Shown here piece after piece: positions 1 to 8,985 of a stretch of DNA of 49,596 bases. The position numbers and the translations under genes were made by a program. Within the stretch, counting starts at the first letter, position 1. Each line of letters opens with the position of its first letter. The notes beneath the pieces were generated by a model, which was not told where the DNA came from, ran no database searches, and saw nothing but the letters and a program-made list of their open reading frames with translations. This DNA comes from Flavobacteriia bacterium (GTDB taxonomy: Bacteria > Bacteroidota > Bacteroidia > Flavobacteriales_D > Crocinitomicaceae): assembly GCA_947462925.1 (NCBI GenBank), contig CANHQP010000028.1, forward strand, positions 1-49,596, in the 5' to 3' direction.

Positions 1-114
1 AACTATTTACAAAATTATTTGAACGAGTTTTGTTTCAAATACAACCGAAGATATTTTGGTGAAAAGGTATTCGACAGACTTTTGATTGCTGCTGTATCTT
101 TTGTTTGGTATTAA
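1..114 (+). CDS. IS1595-type transposase, C-terminal fragment
   Basis: The window opens inside an open frame (frame 1) that ends at TAA 112-114 and gives 37 residues. The stretch LNEFCFKYNRRYFG followed by FDRLLIA resembles the extreme C-terminus of IS1595 (ISXO2-like) DDE transposases, where a YLNEFxxxxNRR segment follows the last catalytic acid. The catalytic part lies outside the window, so I cannot judge whether the element is intact. Family assignment is by recognition of a short tail and is moderately sure. Confidence 0.65.
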   Translation, partial: NYLQNYLNEFCFKYNRRYFGEKVFDRLLIAAVSFVWY

Positions 115-396
115 TTACTGGTAAAGTTTACGATATGCATTTAATTTTTTAAAATTGAACTTAATCATCAGTAGACCAAAATGAATTTACAACAAACATT
201 AAGCAGAAGAATCTTATACGATTCGAATATGAAATCCTATATTTTTCAAGTATAAAATTAATACTCTGACTAATTGTTGTCAACGAATATAATTAATTTT
301 TATATAAAAAAACATGTTTTGTTAAATTTTTAGTTGAAGTGCATTATTTTAAACTCGAAACTATAAATTTAGGAGGTTTAAAAAGGCTTGTTTTTG
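115..396. other. AT-rich intergenic stretch downstream of the IS fragment
   Basis: No gene is visible in these 282 bases. They should contain the right end of the insertion sequence, but I could not place its terminal inverted repeat because the left end is outside the window. A 12-bp perfect palindrome, AAAACATGTTTT, sits at 309-320. Confidence 0.4.
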
Positions 397-1140
397 CTAT
401 TGTTGAAGCAATCTTCCAGTGCTAATTTCTTTAACGGAAATAAACGAAGGAGTTCCATAGTACCAAATGTCTCCAAAGGACTTTATTTCTCCACGCAAAG
501 GAATTCCTTCTGCCGCCACTTTGATTTTACCGACTGTTTCACTCGAAACATATACCGAATCTTTAATTTTTAAATCTTTTACATCGCAAAAACCATTGCT
601 TCGGGCTGAAATTCGGGCAAAATCTGTCTTGCCAGAGAGGGTGTAATCTCCCCAACCATGTGATATATCTGCATTGATTATCAGTGAATTTACTTTTAAA
701 TTGACAGAGCCAGCTCCATCACGTATCATCAATACAAAATACGGCACATTCAAAGTATCCAAACTTTTCATTGGTTCAGTTCCTTCAAATTGTACATTTG
801 AAATATTGGTAAAATGGATTTCACAAGTAATGACTTGATTTAATTTTCTCAAGAAATTGCATTTATTGTTGTTTTCAATGAAGAGAACCTGATCATCATC
901 TATACTCCAATGTATAAAATTTACCAAGTTTTCGCCGCCTTTAATTACCAATTTATCTGTGCTATCTTGAATTAAAATATATTCAATATGTTCTTTCAAA
1001 AAAAGTTTATCAAATGCAGGAAGTTCTATTGTTTTTTCTGCAGCTTTACCAATGCTTTTGAAACAACTTCTGTTCTCGGCTTTTTTACAACTTCCTAAAA
1101 TTAAAGAAGTCAAAAGGAAAATAAAAATGACATTTTTCAT
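397..1140 (-). CDS. GIN-domain (DUF2807) lipoprotein
   Basis: A 247-residue predicted lipoprotein. I place the start at ATG 1140 because it gives a clean lipoprotein signal (MKNVIFIFLL then LGSC) and leaves a 10-bp gap to the upstream gene; an ATG at 1182 would overlap that gene and precede the signal with extra residues. After the lipobox the protein has the pattern of the head GIN domain (DUF2807): ELPAFDKL, then VIKGGENLV, then repeated short beta-strand blocks, ending in GDIWYYGTPS. These domains form right-handed beta-solenoid folds on Bacteroidota envelope proteins, and their ligand is unknown. It is probably cotranscribed with the PagL-like gene just upstream. Confidence 0.75.
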   Translation of the reverse strand: MKNVIFIFLLTSLILGSCKKAENRSCFKSIGKAAEKTIELPAFDKLFLKEHIEYILIQDSTDKLVIKGGENLVNFIHWSIDDDQVLFIENNNKCNFLRKLNQVITCEIHFTNISNVQFEGTEPMKSLDTLNVPYFVLMIRDGAGSVNLKVNSLIINADISHGWGDYTLSGKTDFARISARSNGFCDVKDLKIKDSVYVSSETVGKIKVAAEGIPLRGEIKSFGDIWYYGTPSFISVKEISTGRLLQQ

Positions 1141-1150
1141 GACTTGATAT

Positions 1151-2227
1151 TTAAAAAGTGTACCCAATTCCATATTCAACATAGTCGGCTTTTGCCCAGT
1201 GTGTCTTCAATGTGAAATTGACCAATAGTTTTTCATTTACTTGATAGCGCATTCCTAAACGATGATACATTCTACTGTCAGGAAAATATTCATCCCTAAC
1301 ATACATTCCCATTCCTAGTACAAAGTTTAATTTATCTAGTGGTAAAACATATCCGCAATACAATCCTATCTGGGCGATTCCTTCTTTGCTTTTATGGATT
1401 TGTGGTTTGTAAGCATTAATACTCGTTTTGTAAATGAAATCCAATCCTAATTCCATTCCGGTCCTTGGTGTAAAGATTTTTTTTCCAATCAAGGAAAGTG
1501 CATAAATCGGATATTTTTTTCCTCCCGTTGGAAAAACCTCCTTGGCAGATAAAATTCCGATTGCAGAAAGTTTCCATTTTTCCTCCGGAGTGGCGTATAT
1601 TTCTTTCGAGATTTTATTGACTTGTCGAAAAGTGTGACCAATTCCCAAACTTAGATAAGGTAAATTGATTCCTAGGTTCGGAACCTTGGTAGATCCATTG
1701 CTACAATGCGTCAAGTCAATTCCTGCTAAAATGTGATTTTTTCTGTATATTCCTAAATAAAATCTAGAGCGTAATCCAAAACAAATCAATGCGTTGACAT
1801 GAGTACTCATCGCTACATTTTTGGGGTTCAATTCTTGGTCAAATACTTTGGTATTCCAACTTGCTCCAGCCCCCAATCGGCCTGATAATTCAAATTTTTC
1901 AGTTTTTTTGAATGGAAAATCTATAAAAGTGTAAACCCCATAAACTTGTCCTAAAATCTCATTGTTCCCAACTGTGCTTCCGAACAAAGTCAAGCCAACT
2001 TTAGGGAATTTATATGCGCGATGGTAATCCTTTGAACCATTTGTAGAAATAAAATAGCTGATTTCACTACCAAGCGCGTGTTCGCGCGGTAAATGTCCCA
2101 TCACACCCCGGTGAGCCAGTAAAAAACCAATTTTTGGATTCACTTCAATTCCCCATTCTCTAAGCTGAGAGAAGCTTAAGGACGAATGCAATAACAATCC
2201 AAATAGTAGCCAAAATCTCATTCTCAT
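1151..2227 (-). CDS. Acyloxyacyl hydrolase, PagL-like lipid A 3-O-deacylase family
   Basis: A 358-residue outer-membrane protein with a signal peptide (LLFGLLLHSSLSFSQ). Residues 172-178 (LTHCSNG) carry the H-x-S-N core of the PagL family, with H174 and S176 as the likely catalytic pair; a downstream PNLGINLPYLSLGIG segment fits the following strand. PagL removes the 3-O acyl chain of lipid A in the outer membrane. Bacteroidota homologues are longer than Pseudomonas PagL and their substrate is less certain. The second in-frame ATG (2221) is an equally good start, because a -7 box lies only 4 nt upstream of the first ATG. It probably forms a unit with the GIN-domain lipoprotein 10 bp downstream. 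Confidence 0.75.
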   Translation of the reverse strand: MRMRFWLLFGLLLHSSLSFSQLREWGIEVNPKIGFLLAHRGVMGHLPREHALGSEISYFISTNGSKDYHRAYKFPKVGLTLFGSTVGNNEILGQVYGVYTFIDFPFKKTEKFELSGRLGAGASWNTKVFDQELNPKNVAMSTHVNALICFGLRSRFYLGIYRKNHILAGIDLTHCSNGSTKVPNLGINLPYLSLGIGHTFRQVNKISKEIYATPEEKWKLSAIGILSAKEVFPTGGKKYPIYALSLIGKKIFTPRTGMELGLDFIYKTSINAYKPQIHKSKEGIAQIGLYCGYVLPLDKLNFVLGMGMYVRDEYFPDSRMYHRLGMRYQVNEKLLVNFTLKTHWAKADYVEYGIGYTF

Positions 2228-2231
2228 AGGG

Positions 2232-2239
2232 CAAATGTA
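2232..2239 (-). promoter_or_regulatory. -7 promoter box TACATTTG
   Basis: Exact match to the Bacteroidota -7 consensus TAnnTTTG on the minus strand, 4 nt before the first ATG of the PagL-like gene. Transcription would begin at or near the start codon. No clear -33 element was identified. Confidence 0.4.
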
Positions 2240-2305
2240 TATATAATCTCAATTCTACATAACTTCGCAGCGAAAGATAGAACTTTGTTTATTAAAAAAT
2301 AAATC

Positions 2306-3085
2306 ATGGACGAAAGATTAAAAGCATTTGAAAGATTATTGAATATCATGGACGATCTAAGAGAGAAATGTCCTTGGGATAAAAAACAAACTTTTGAAAC
2401 ACTTCGTCCATTAACGATAGAAGAAACCTACGAGTTGGCTGATGCAATTTTGGACAAAGATTTAAAAGGGATCAAAGGAGAATTGGGTGATTTGTTTCTG
2501 CATTTGGTTTTTTACAGCAAATTAGGTTCTGAAACGGGTGATTTTAATGTAGCAGAGGTTTTGAATGGTATTTGTGAAAAATTGATTTTCCGTCATCCGC
2601 ATATTTATGGTGATGTAGAAGCAAATACAGAAGAAGAGGTGAAGGCCAATTGGGAAAAATTGAAATTGAAAGAAGGAAAAAAATCCGTTTTAGAAGGCGT
2701 TCCGAAATCACTTCCCGCATTGGTTAAAGCAGCAAGAATCCAAGAAAAGGTGAGGGGAGTAGGTTTCGATTGGGACAATAAAGACCAAGTTTGGGCAAAA
2801 GTGCAGGAGGAAATTGGTGAATTGAATGAAGCGGTCGATGATAAAAATCAGGAAGAAATTGAAAATGAATTTGGCGATGTACTTTTTTCATTGATTAATT
2901 ATGCCCGCTTTATTGATATCAATCCAGAAAATGCTTTGGAACGAACCAATAAAAAATTTATCAGTCGATTTCAATGGATGGAAAATCAAATTACTGCAGA
3001 TCAAAAAGTAATGACTAACATGAATTTGGAAGAATTGGATCAATACTGGAATCAAGCTAAACAGGCATTGAAGAAGAATAATTGA
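2306..3085 (+). CDS. mazG: Nucleoside triphosphate pyrophosphohydrolase MazG
   Basis: A 259-residue protein of normal MazG length with two tandem MazG domains. The first begins near residue 15 with LREKCPWDKKQT and contains IEETYELADAI, then GELGDLFLHLVFYS. The second contains EEIGELNEAV and FGDVLFSLINYAR. The EExxE and ExxD acidic motifs bind Mg and hydrolyse (d)NTPs to monophosphates and pyrophosphate, a nucleotide-pool cleaning role in the cytoplasm. It is divergent from the PagL-like gene, with a 78-bp spacer. ATG 2306 is the only sensible start. Confidence 0.95.
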   Translation: MDERLKAFERLLNIMDDLREKCPWDKKQTFETLRPLTIEETYELADAILDKDLKGIKGELGDLFLHLVFYSKLGSETGDFNVAEVLNGICEKLIFRHPHIYGDVEANTEEEVKANWEKLKLKEGKKSVLEGVPKSLPALVKAARIQEKVRGVGFDWDNKDQVWAKVQEEIGELNEAVDDKNQEEIENEFGDVLFSLINYARFIDINPENALERTNKKFISRFQWMENQITADQKVMTNMNLEELDQYWNQAKQALKKNN

Positions 3086-3195
3086 AAGAATTAATTTTCA
3101 ATTCACGCTCAAAGTGTTAGATTTCCCGTTCACTCAATCAAATGGTGACTTTACTACTTTTCTCAATTTTAGTGCGAAAAGAAAGATAAATTATG

Positions 3196-3203
3196 TACTT
3201 TCG
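3196..3203 (+). promoter_or_regulatory. Possible -7 box TACTTTCG
   Basis: One mismatch to TAnnTTTG, 39 nt upstream of the preferred TonB-dependent receptor start. No other convincing box lies in the 157-bp gap after mazG. Confidence 0.35.
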
Positions 3204-3242
3204 CATTGCTAAAAATTGCTAAAACTCAATAGAAATTACAAT

Positions 3243-5582
3243 ATGCAGACTAGAAAACTCTTCTTATTTCTCTCGTTTACTTTAATTACTTTTCTTTCGA
3301 TAGCTCAATCGGCAACGATCAGAGGTTATATCCGCGAAAAGAAAAATGGTGAGCCCATTTTATTTATCAAAGTCAAAGTTACTGATGCTTCTGGAACTTC
3401 ATATAGAGCTACCACTGACCTAAATGGTTTTTTCTCTATTCCTAAATTGAATACAGGAAAATACAATTTGGTTATCGACAATGATGGATACAAAAAACTT
3501 GAGAAAAAAGTTGATGTTGTAAAAGCGACAGGAATTATAGATTTGGAGTTCGAATTGGAAGAAGCGGCGGAAGAATTGGGAGAAGTGGAAGTAAGTGCTT
3601 CTCAAAAACAAAAAACAACGCAAGTAGGAAACTCTGAAATTCGATTAAGCAAAAAAGAAGTTGAAAGAATTCCAAGTCAAGGTGGTGAAAGTGATGTTGT
3701 TGCTGCATTGAGTGTAACTCCTGGTGTCACTACAACTGGTGACCAAGGTGGACAATTGTACGTTAGAGGAGGAACGCCAATTCAAAACAAAATTTTGTTA
3801 GATGGAATGACTATTTATACACCTTTTCACTCCATTGGTTTTTTCTCCATTTTTGAAACAGAATTGATTAAAAACGTAGACATTTACACTGGTGGTTTTG
3901 ATTCAAAATATGGAGGTAGAATTTCATCAGTAATGGATATTACCTACAGAGATGGAGATAGAAAAAGTTTTGGTGGAAAAGTTTCTGTCAGTCCTTTTTT
4001 AGCGAAATTGGTACTTGAAGGTCCTTTCAAAAGATCCTCTGATGGTAAACCAAGCAAAGCGTCTTATGTTTTTTCTGCGAAACATTCATTGTTAGATTAT
4101 ACTTCTCAAAATTTATATCCTCGTGTGAATGAAGGAAATGGTTTGCCATTTGCTTTCACAGATTTATACGGAAAAATTACATTAAACGCACAAGGTGGTT
4201 CTAAATTTAGTTTCTTTGGATTTAGTAACAATGACAAAGTAAAATATACCAATGTTGCTGATTTGGCTTGGTCTCAAGCGGGTGGCGGTATGAATTTCGT
4301 TTTGGTACCAATCGGCTCTCCTGTTTTTATCCGTGGACATTTGAATGCATCTAACTACTCCTTGAGCTTCTTAGAAAAAGGATTGCCTGAAAGAACAAGT
4401 TCAATTGGAGGTGCAGATTTAGGTTTCGATTTTACCTTCTTCCAAAAAAATGAAGGTCAAATTGATGTTGGTGTAAATATCAATGGTTTTCAAACTAAAT
4501 ATTTGACTTACAACGAAGCAGCAAGAAAAATCGAAGACCAAAATTTTACTTTTGAAGTAGGAAGTTACATCAATTACCGTGTAATCAAAGGTCGTTGGGT
4601 AATTCAACCAGGTTTTAGAGCACAAGCATATGCTTCAAGAGGTGTGATTTCTCCGGAGCCAAGACTTGGATTGAAATACAACATGACTGAAAAAATGAGA
4701 TTGAAAATTTCAGGTGGTCGTTTCTCTCAAAACTTTACTTCAACTTCTTCTGACAAAGATGTTGTCAATTTATTTAACGGTTTACTTTCTTCTCCAACCA
4801 ATCTACAATCAACTTTCGTAACTGAAGGTGGAAAAGAAAAAGAGGTAAGAAATGGATTACAATATGCTTGGCATGCAATTGTAGGTTATGAATGGGATTT
4901 GAATAAAAACTTAAGTGTCAATATTGAAGCTTACTACAAGTACTTTAGTCAGTTAAGCAACATCAATCAAAATAAACTTTACGATGATGTAGCTGAGTTC
5001 TCAGATGTCGACGATGTTTTCAAAAAAGATTTCATTATCGAATCTGGAAAATCTTACGGAGCTGATTTATTGGTTAAATATTCAAAAGACAGACTTTTCA
5101 TTTGGACAGTTTATTCTTACGGTAAATCAACCCGTTGGGATGGTTTCCAAACATACGCGCCAGTATTTGATAGAAGACACAATGTGAATGTTGTATCAAG
5201 TTATACTTTCGGTAAGAAAAGATCTTTAGAGGTTAATATCCGTTGGAATTTTGGTTCCGGTTTGCCTTTCACACCAACTTCTGGTTACTACCAAAATGAA
5301 ACTTTCCAAAATGGTGTAACAACAGATATCAATACTTCAAATTCAGACAATGTAACTGTTTTATTGGGTGATTTCAATTCTAAAAGATTGCCAACGTATC
5401 ACCGTTTAGATATCACTGTTAAAAAGAATTTTACATTTAAAAACAAAACAATGATGGAGGTTGTTGCTAGTGTAACGAACCTGTATGACAGAAAGAATTT
5501 ATTTTATGTAAATCGTGTCACAAATCAAAAAATCTATCAATTCCCAGCTTTACCAAGTTTAGGATTGAGTTATAAATTTTAA
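3243..5582 (+). CDS. TonB-dependent receptor with carboxypeptidase-like regulatory domain
   Basis: A 779-residue outer-membrane receptor. I choose ATG 3243 because it begins a classic signal peptide (MQTRKLFLFLS...SIAQ); the frame is open upstream only through a TTG at 3216. Residues about 23-105 form the CarboxypepD_reg-like beta-sandwich (ATIRGYIREKKNGEPI). The plug follows with VRGGTPIQNKILLDGMTIY, then a long 22-strand barrel ending in a terminal Phe (SLGLSYKF), the usual signal for barrel assembly. No SusD partner is adjacent, so it is not a SusC/SusD pair; the substrate cannot be read from sequence. A strong terminator follows directly, so it appears to be transcribed alone. Confidence 0.88.
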   Translation: MQTRKLFLFLSFTLITFLSIAQSATIRGYIREKKNGEPILFIKVKVTDASGTSYRATTDLNGFFSIPKLNTGKYNLVIDNDGYKKLEKKVDVVKATGIIDLEFELEEAAEELGEVEVSASQKQKTTQVGNSEIRLSKKEVERIPSQGGESDVVAALSVTPGVTTTGDQGGQLYVRGGTPIQNKILLDGMTIYTPFHSIGFFSIFETELIKNVDIYTGGFDSKYGGRISSVMDITYRDGDRKSFGGKVSVSPFLAKLVLEGPFKRSSDGKPSKASYVFSAKHSLLDYTSQNLYPRVNEGNGLPFAFTDLYGKITLNAQGGSKFSFFGFSNNDKVKYTNVADLAWSQAGGGMNFVLVPIGSPVFIRGHLNASNYSLSFLEKGLPERTSSIGGADLGFDFTFFQKNEGQIDVGVNINGFQTKYLTYNEAARKIEDQNFTFEVGSYINYRVIKGRWVIQPGFRAQAYASRGVISPEPRLGLKYNMTEKMRLKISGGRFSQNFTSTSSDKDVVNLFNGLLSSPTNLQSTFVTEGGKEKEVRNGLQYAWHAIVGYEWDLNKNLSVNIEAYYKYFSQLSNINQNKLYDDVAEFSDVDDVFKKDFIIESGKSYGADLLVKYSKDRLFIWTVYSYGKSTRWDGFQTYAPVFDRRHNVNVVSSYTFGKKRSLEVNIRWNFGSGLPFTPTSGYYQNETFQNGVTTDINTSNSDNVTVLLGDFNSKRLPTYHRLDITVKKNFTFKNKTMMEVVASVTNLYDRKNLFYVNRVTNQKIYQFPALPSLGLSYKF

Positions 5583-5600
5583 TCGAATAAATCGAAATTA

Positions 5601-5630
5601 AAGTCTTCCAAATTGGGAGACTTTTTTTTT
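5601..5630 (+). terminator. Rho-independent terminator after the TonB-dependent receptor
   Basis: Hairpin AGTCTTCC / GGGAGACT (one G-U pair) with a short AT loop, followed by nine T. It separates the receptor gene from the next lipoprotein gene. Confidence 0.8.
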
Positions 5631-5667
5631 GAAGAAAAAATGCACGGTATTTGGAAAGCTACAAATT

Positions 5668-6354
5668 ATGAAAAACTATCTATTCATTTTTATAATCGGA
5701 TTTTTAGCTTCTTGTAAGCAACCAATCGACCCAAATTCAAATGCATCAAATGCTGAAAATGACACCCTGCGCGCTCAATTGAAAGGACTTTCAAAAGAAT
5801 TAAAAGAGATTAAAACGCTCTTAGAAAAAGAGGATAAGAAGCCCGCTCCTGTAAATGAGATTCAAGAGGTCAAACAAACAATAGCTCCCACAAAAGTGGA
5901 TCAAATCGATAAGAAAATCCCTACGGAAAAACCAAAAGAAGAAATAGTAAAAGTTAAACCTCAAGTTTTTGTGGATGAGCGAAGAAAAGAGAAAACCTAT
6001 TATTACAACAAATCAAAATTGGTTTCTCTGCATATTTCTGCATGGAAAGATGACCGTCAAGAATTTAAGTTGTATGATTTAAAAGGCGATTTGACTTATG
6101 AATTTGAATCCAATTTCAAAAGCTATTCTGTATCCGTTGAAATCAAATCTTTTCATCCAAATGGCGCAGTGCATCAAGTTTCGGTGCATACAAATCCAGG
6201 AGCAAGCATGTATATGTATCAAACGGAATATACTTTCTCTGAGAAAAACGAACCTTTGACCAAGGAAGATTTTACAACTCCTGCGCGACTAGAAGATTTT
6301 ATGGATAATGTTTCGACTTGGAACAAAGAGAAAAAACAATGGGAGAAGAAATAG
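5668..6354 (+). CDS. Coiled-coil lipoprotein of unknown function
   Basis: A 228-residue predicted lipoprotein (MKNYLFIFIIGFLASCK). The start is ATG 5668; the open frame upstream runs back into the terminator of the receptor gene and has no ATG. Residues about 33-55 look like a coiled coil (LRAQLKGLSKELKEIKTLL), followed by a Lys/Pro/Glu-rich linker to about residue 105, then a compact C-terminal domain rich in Tyr, Phe and Trp (KTYYYNKSKL, FHPNGAVHQVSVHTNPG) that may resemble MORN-like repeats. I do not recognise the family. It is convergent with the M61 peptidase gene, 8 bp apart. Confidence 0.6.
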   Translation: MKNYLFIFIIGFLASCKQPIDPNSNASNAENDTLRAQLKGLSKELKEIKTLLEKEDKKPAPVNEIQEVKQTIAPTKVDQIDKKIPTEKPKEEIVKVKPQVFVDERRKEKTYYYNKSKLVSLHISAWKDDRQEFKLYDLKGDLTYEFESNFKSYSVSVEIKSFHPNGAVHQVSVHTNPGASMYMYQTEYTFSEKNEPLTKEDFTTPARLEDFMDNVSTWNKEKKQWEKK

Positions 6355-6362
6355 CTTCAAAT

Positions 6363-8072
6363 CTATTTCATCCAAAAGTCAAATGCCTTTTTCTGCTGAT
6401 CCGTTGGGTTTTCAATTTTAGAAACACTGTACTCTAGATAGAAATTTCGATTCTCTTCAGGCAAGGAAAGTTCAATCAATTGTCCTTTTCGACTCACTGT
6501 GATGATTTTTCCATCAGTGTCAAAATAATTGAACCATTTGTCTAATTCGCCGCCGCAATTATAGCCGTTTATCGCAATAATCTCATCTTCTAACATCATT
6601 CCACCCAATTCAGCTGGACTTCCAGGATAAATTGCTTTCACAATAAAATTGAATCCTTGAGGAATAGACTTGAAACCTAATTTCGCAAAACTGTATTTTG
6701 GCGAAGGTTTGTGGTTCATTTCCAAACCTAAATATTCAAAAGTTTCGGTCAACATCGATTCAAATGGTGCTGTTCCGTATATAAAATTGGTGTAAATTTC
6801 ATCCATTTTGGCACCAGCAAAACGTTCAATCGTTTCCTTGTAATCGCTTTCAGAAACACCTTTCCCTTGCAAGAAAAAGTCAAAATACAAAGAGCGCATA
6901 ACGTCGTCTAGTTTGTATTTTTCTTTGGAATTTTTAGCAATAAATGCATCGGTGGCCAATGCAATCAAACAACCTTCAGTATAAATCGAAACTTTGCGAT
7001 TGGGTGCACCAGGAACGTAACCGTCTAACCAAGTGTCAAATGAAGATTGCGCTACAGAATATTGAAATCTTCCAAAATTATCAAAGTGTTTTTGTAATTG
7101 GTTATTCAATTCCAAAGCATATTGTTCAAATGTGAAAACGCCGCTTTTATATAAAAATAAATCGCCCATGTACGTGGTTACACCTTCGCACAAATATCCT
7201 AATTGCGAATAATTTTCTTTTGAAAAATCATAAGGAAACATTTCTATCGGACGAATCGCTTTGACATTCCAAGTGTGGTACAATTCATGTGAACTTACGC
7301 CCAGCAATTCTTTGTAAATCGCATCAAATACATCGTAACTTGGACCAAGCAAAATAACAGTAGAACGCTCATGTTCAACACCGTGATAGGCTTTGTAAGG
7401 TACAATTTGGAATAAGAAATGGTATTCTTCTACCGGAAATTCTGTAAATTTTTCAATTTGTTTGTTTGTAAAAGCAATAAAATCTTTGGTGATTCTTTCC
7501 CAATCAACTTTAACTTCACCTTGAAACCAAATGTTGAATTTGACATCGTTGATGAAATATTCGCCGTGTTGTAAATTTGCAGAAGCAATCCAAGGAGAAT
7601 CAGCTAATTGGTCGTAGTTTGCGGCAAATAGTTTGTGACCTTCTTGTTTTAAAGAAGTAGCAATGCTGTATTGTGAAGGAATTTTTAATTCAATTTCACA
7701 TGGTTGCGTTTCTTTTCCATGAACCCAAAGGCAGCAATTTACAGGATTTACATACAATTGGTCTTTGTATAAGTAAGTTGATCCAGCATTTAAATCTGGC
7801 GCATAAAATTGGTATTCGACAGTGATTCGTTTGGCATTTTCAGTTTTAATTTTCCAAGCGTCTTTGTTGATTTTTCTTGCGACAAGAACTTCTCCAGCTT
7901 CATTGAAAACTTTCAAGGCTTTGACGTTTTTTGCAAAATTCCCCAATTCATACCTTCCTGGTCTCCAGCTTGCCAACTGAATGATTTCAGAAGCTTGATT
8001 GGAATCAAATTGCGTAGTGATCGCAATGTATTGTTGCGCTGGATTTTGAACTGAAAATGTATATTGAATCAT
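6363..8072 (-). CDS. M61 family metallopeptidase (glycyl aminopeptidase-like) with PDZ domain
   Basis: A 569-residue protein. The zinc motif HELYH is at residues 262-266, and the preceding GVEHERS segment (231-237) is the typical M61 substrate-side motif. The N-terminal about 170 residues form the beta-sandwich seen in this family, and a C-terminal PDZ-like domain lies near residues 470-530 (VKAIYPGSPAELGGMMLEDEIIAING). M61 enzymes cleave N-terminal glycine or alanine residues. There is no signal peptide, so a cytoplasmic location is likely, although many Bacteroidota homologues are exported. Its gene lies just past the terminator of the FKBP gene, so it needs its own promoter; I could not find an exact TAnnTTTG box in the 74-bp gap. 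Confidence 0.88.
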   Translation of the reverse strand: MIQYTFSVQNPAQQYIAITTQFDSNQASEIIQLASWRPGRYELGNFAKNVKALKVFNEAGEVLVARKINKDAWKIKTENAKRITVEYQFYAPDLNAGSTYLYKDQLYVNPVNCCLWVHGKETQPCEIELKIPSQYSIATSLKQEGHKLFAANYDQLADSPWIASANLQHGEYFINDVKFNIWFQGEVKVDWERITKDFIAFTNKQIEKFTEFPVEEYHFLFQIVPYKAYHGVEHERSTVILLGPSYDVFDAIYKELLGVSSHELYHTWNVKAIRPIEMFPYDFSKENYSQLGYLCEGVTTYMGDLFLYKSGVFTFEQYALELNNQLQKHFDNFGRFQYSVAQSSFDTWLDGYVPGAPNRKVSIYTEGCLIALATDAFIAKNSKEKYKLDDVMRSLYFDFFLQGKGVSESDYKETIERFAGAKMDEIYTNFIYGTAPFESMLTETFEYLGLEMNHKPSPKYSFAKLGFKSIPQGFNFIVKAIYPGSPAELGGMMLEDEIIAINGYNCGGELDKWFNYFDTDGKIITVSRKGQLIELSLPEENRNFYLEYSVSKIENPTDQQKKAFDFWMK

Positions 8073-8082
8073 GTGATTTGAT

Positions 8083-8125
8083 TTAAAAAAAGAAACCGAA
8101 AAACAAGAGCTGAATTTTCGGTTTC
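8083..8125 (-). terminator. Terminator of the FKBP gene
   Basis: On the minus strand an 11-bp perfect stem (GAAACCGAAAA with TTTTCGGTTTC) is followed by a run of seven T. It lies between the FKBP stop and the M61 start. Confidence 0.75.
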
Positions 8126-8146
8126 AAAATGTACGAATATCGATTT

Positions 8147-8653
8147 CTAGTGGTGATGACCGCCTGGACCGTGCACATGTCCGTGCGCTAATTCATCTGC
8201 TGTTGCTTGGCGAATGTCTAAAATTTCACCAATAAAATGCAAATCTGTTCCAGCCAAAGGATGATTGAAATCCATTTTTACGAATTCAGCTGTGATTTCT
8301 TTCACTTGACCACGCATGTGATTTCCTTCGTTATCAGACATTGGAACCAAAGCACCTACTCTGATTTCATTTTCATTGATTTTACCAGTTTCATCTTGGA
8401 AAACTGAAATTGGAATAGCAACGATATTGTCTTCACTATGATTACCGTAAGCATTTTCAGAAACAATTGAAAATTCAAAAGAATCTCCTGCTTTTTTACC
8501 AAAAAGGTTTTCTTCAAATTCCGGAATCAAGGATCCAACTCCGTAGAGAAAAACCATTGGGTTGTCGGAGCTTGTTTCTTCAATTTTCTCCCCAGTTTTG
8601 TGGTTCGAAAGTTTGTAATTCAAAGAAACTACGCTGTTTACTTCTATTGTCAT
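8147..8653 (-). CDS. FKBP-type peptidyl-prolyl isomerase, SlyD-like
   Basis: A 168-residue SlyD-type FKBP. The start is ATG 8653 (MTIEVNSVVSL); the open frame further upstream has only a TTG inside the promoter region. FKBP segments flank an inserted IF domain: VFLYGVGSLIPEFEENL, GKKAGDSFEF, then the insert, then MDFNHPLAGTDLHF. The C-terminal tail HGHVHGPGGHHH is a His-rich metal-binding type tail, as in Escherichia coli SlyD, which binds nickel. Expected roles are proline isomerisation and chaperoning of folding proteins in the cytoplasm. It is monocistronic, with its own -7 box and terminator. Confidence 0.93.
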   Translation of the reverse strand: MTIEVNSVVSLNYKLSNHKTGEKIEETSSDNPMVFLYGVGSLIPEFEENLFGKKAGDSFEFSIVSENAYGNHSEDNIVAIPISVFQDETGKINENEIRVGALVPMSDNEGNHMRGQVKEITAEFVKMDFNHPLAGTDLHFIGEILDIRQATADELAHGHVHGPGGHHH

Positions 8654-8985
8654 TTTCAATAATTTAAAATATTGGAACAAAGTTACTTTAATAATCTCAA
8701 ATCTGTGGCGATTATCGGTTTCAAAATATCAACGAATGCAGGGTGGTTATCAACTAAATTAGGAAAAAGATCTTGGCTTTCTGTTCCGATTTGTGAATAT
8801 TTCCTAAAATTCAACTTCTAAAAGTAACAAATCCAAAAAAGTTCATTCATAGTCAGTGAATAGTGCACTTAAATTATTGAATATTCATTTTAACATACAT
8901 TGTACATCGAATTTCAAACTATTCCTTACATTTAAACGTATAATAGAATGAACAATTGTGTTTTCACTCTTTAAAATTAGAAATT
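8654..8985. other. Divergent spacer between FKBP and rpoD
   Basis: No gene is seen in these 332 bases. The left end holds the FKBP promoter box. Near the right end TATAAT occurs at 8939-8944, about 41 nt before the rpoD ATG; whether it is a promoter is uncertain because Bacteroidota housekeeping sigma prefers TAnnTTTG. No RNA gene or riboswitch was recognised. Confidence 0.4.
8678..8685 (-). promoter_or_regulatory. -7 promoter box TAACTTTG of the FKBP gene
   Basis: Exact TAnnTTTG match on the minus strand, 24 nt upstream of the chosen ATG. It supports the start at 8653, since the TTG alternative overlaps this box. Confidence 0.5.

Noticed and set aside
309..320. AAAACATGTTTT palindrome as an IS end or operator
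   Set aside because: A single short AT-rich palindrome with no second copy is expected by chance in this composition.
388..573. Plus-strand open frame within the GIN-domain gene
   Set aside because: It is antisense to a gene with a clear lipobox and family pattern, starts with a non-ATG codon and has no recognisable motif.
8939..8944. TATAAT before rpoD as a promoter
   Set aside because: It lacks a convincing partner -35 element, and the local promoter style is TAnnTTTG; noted only in the spacer description.
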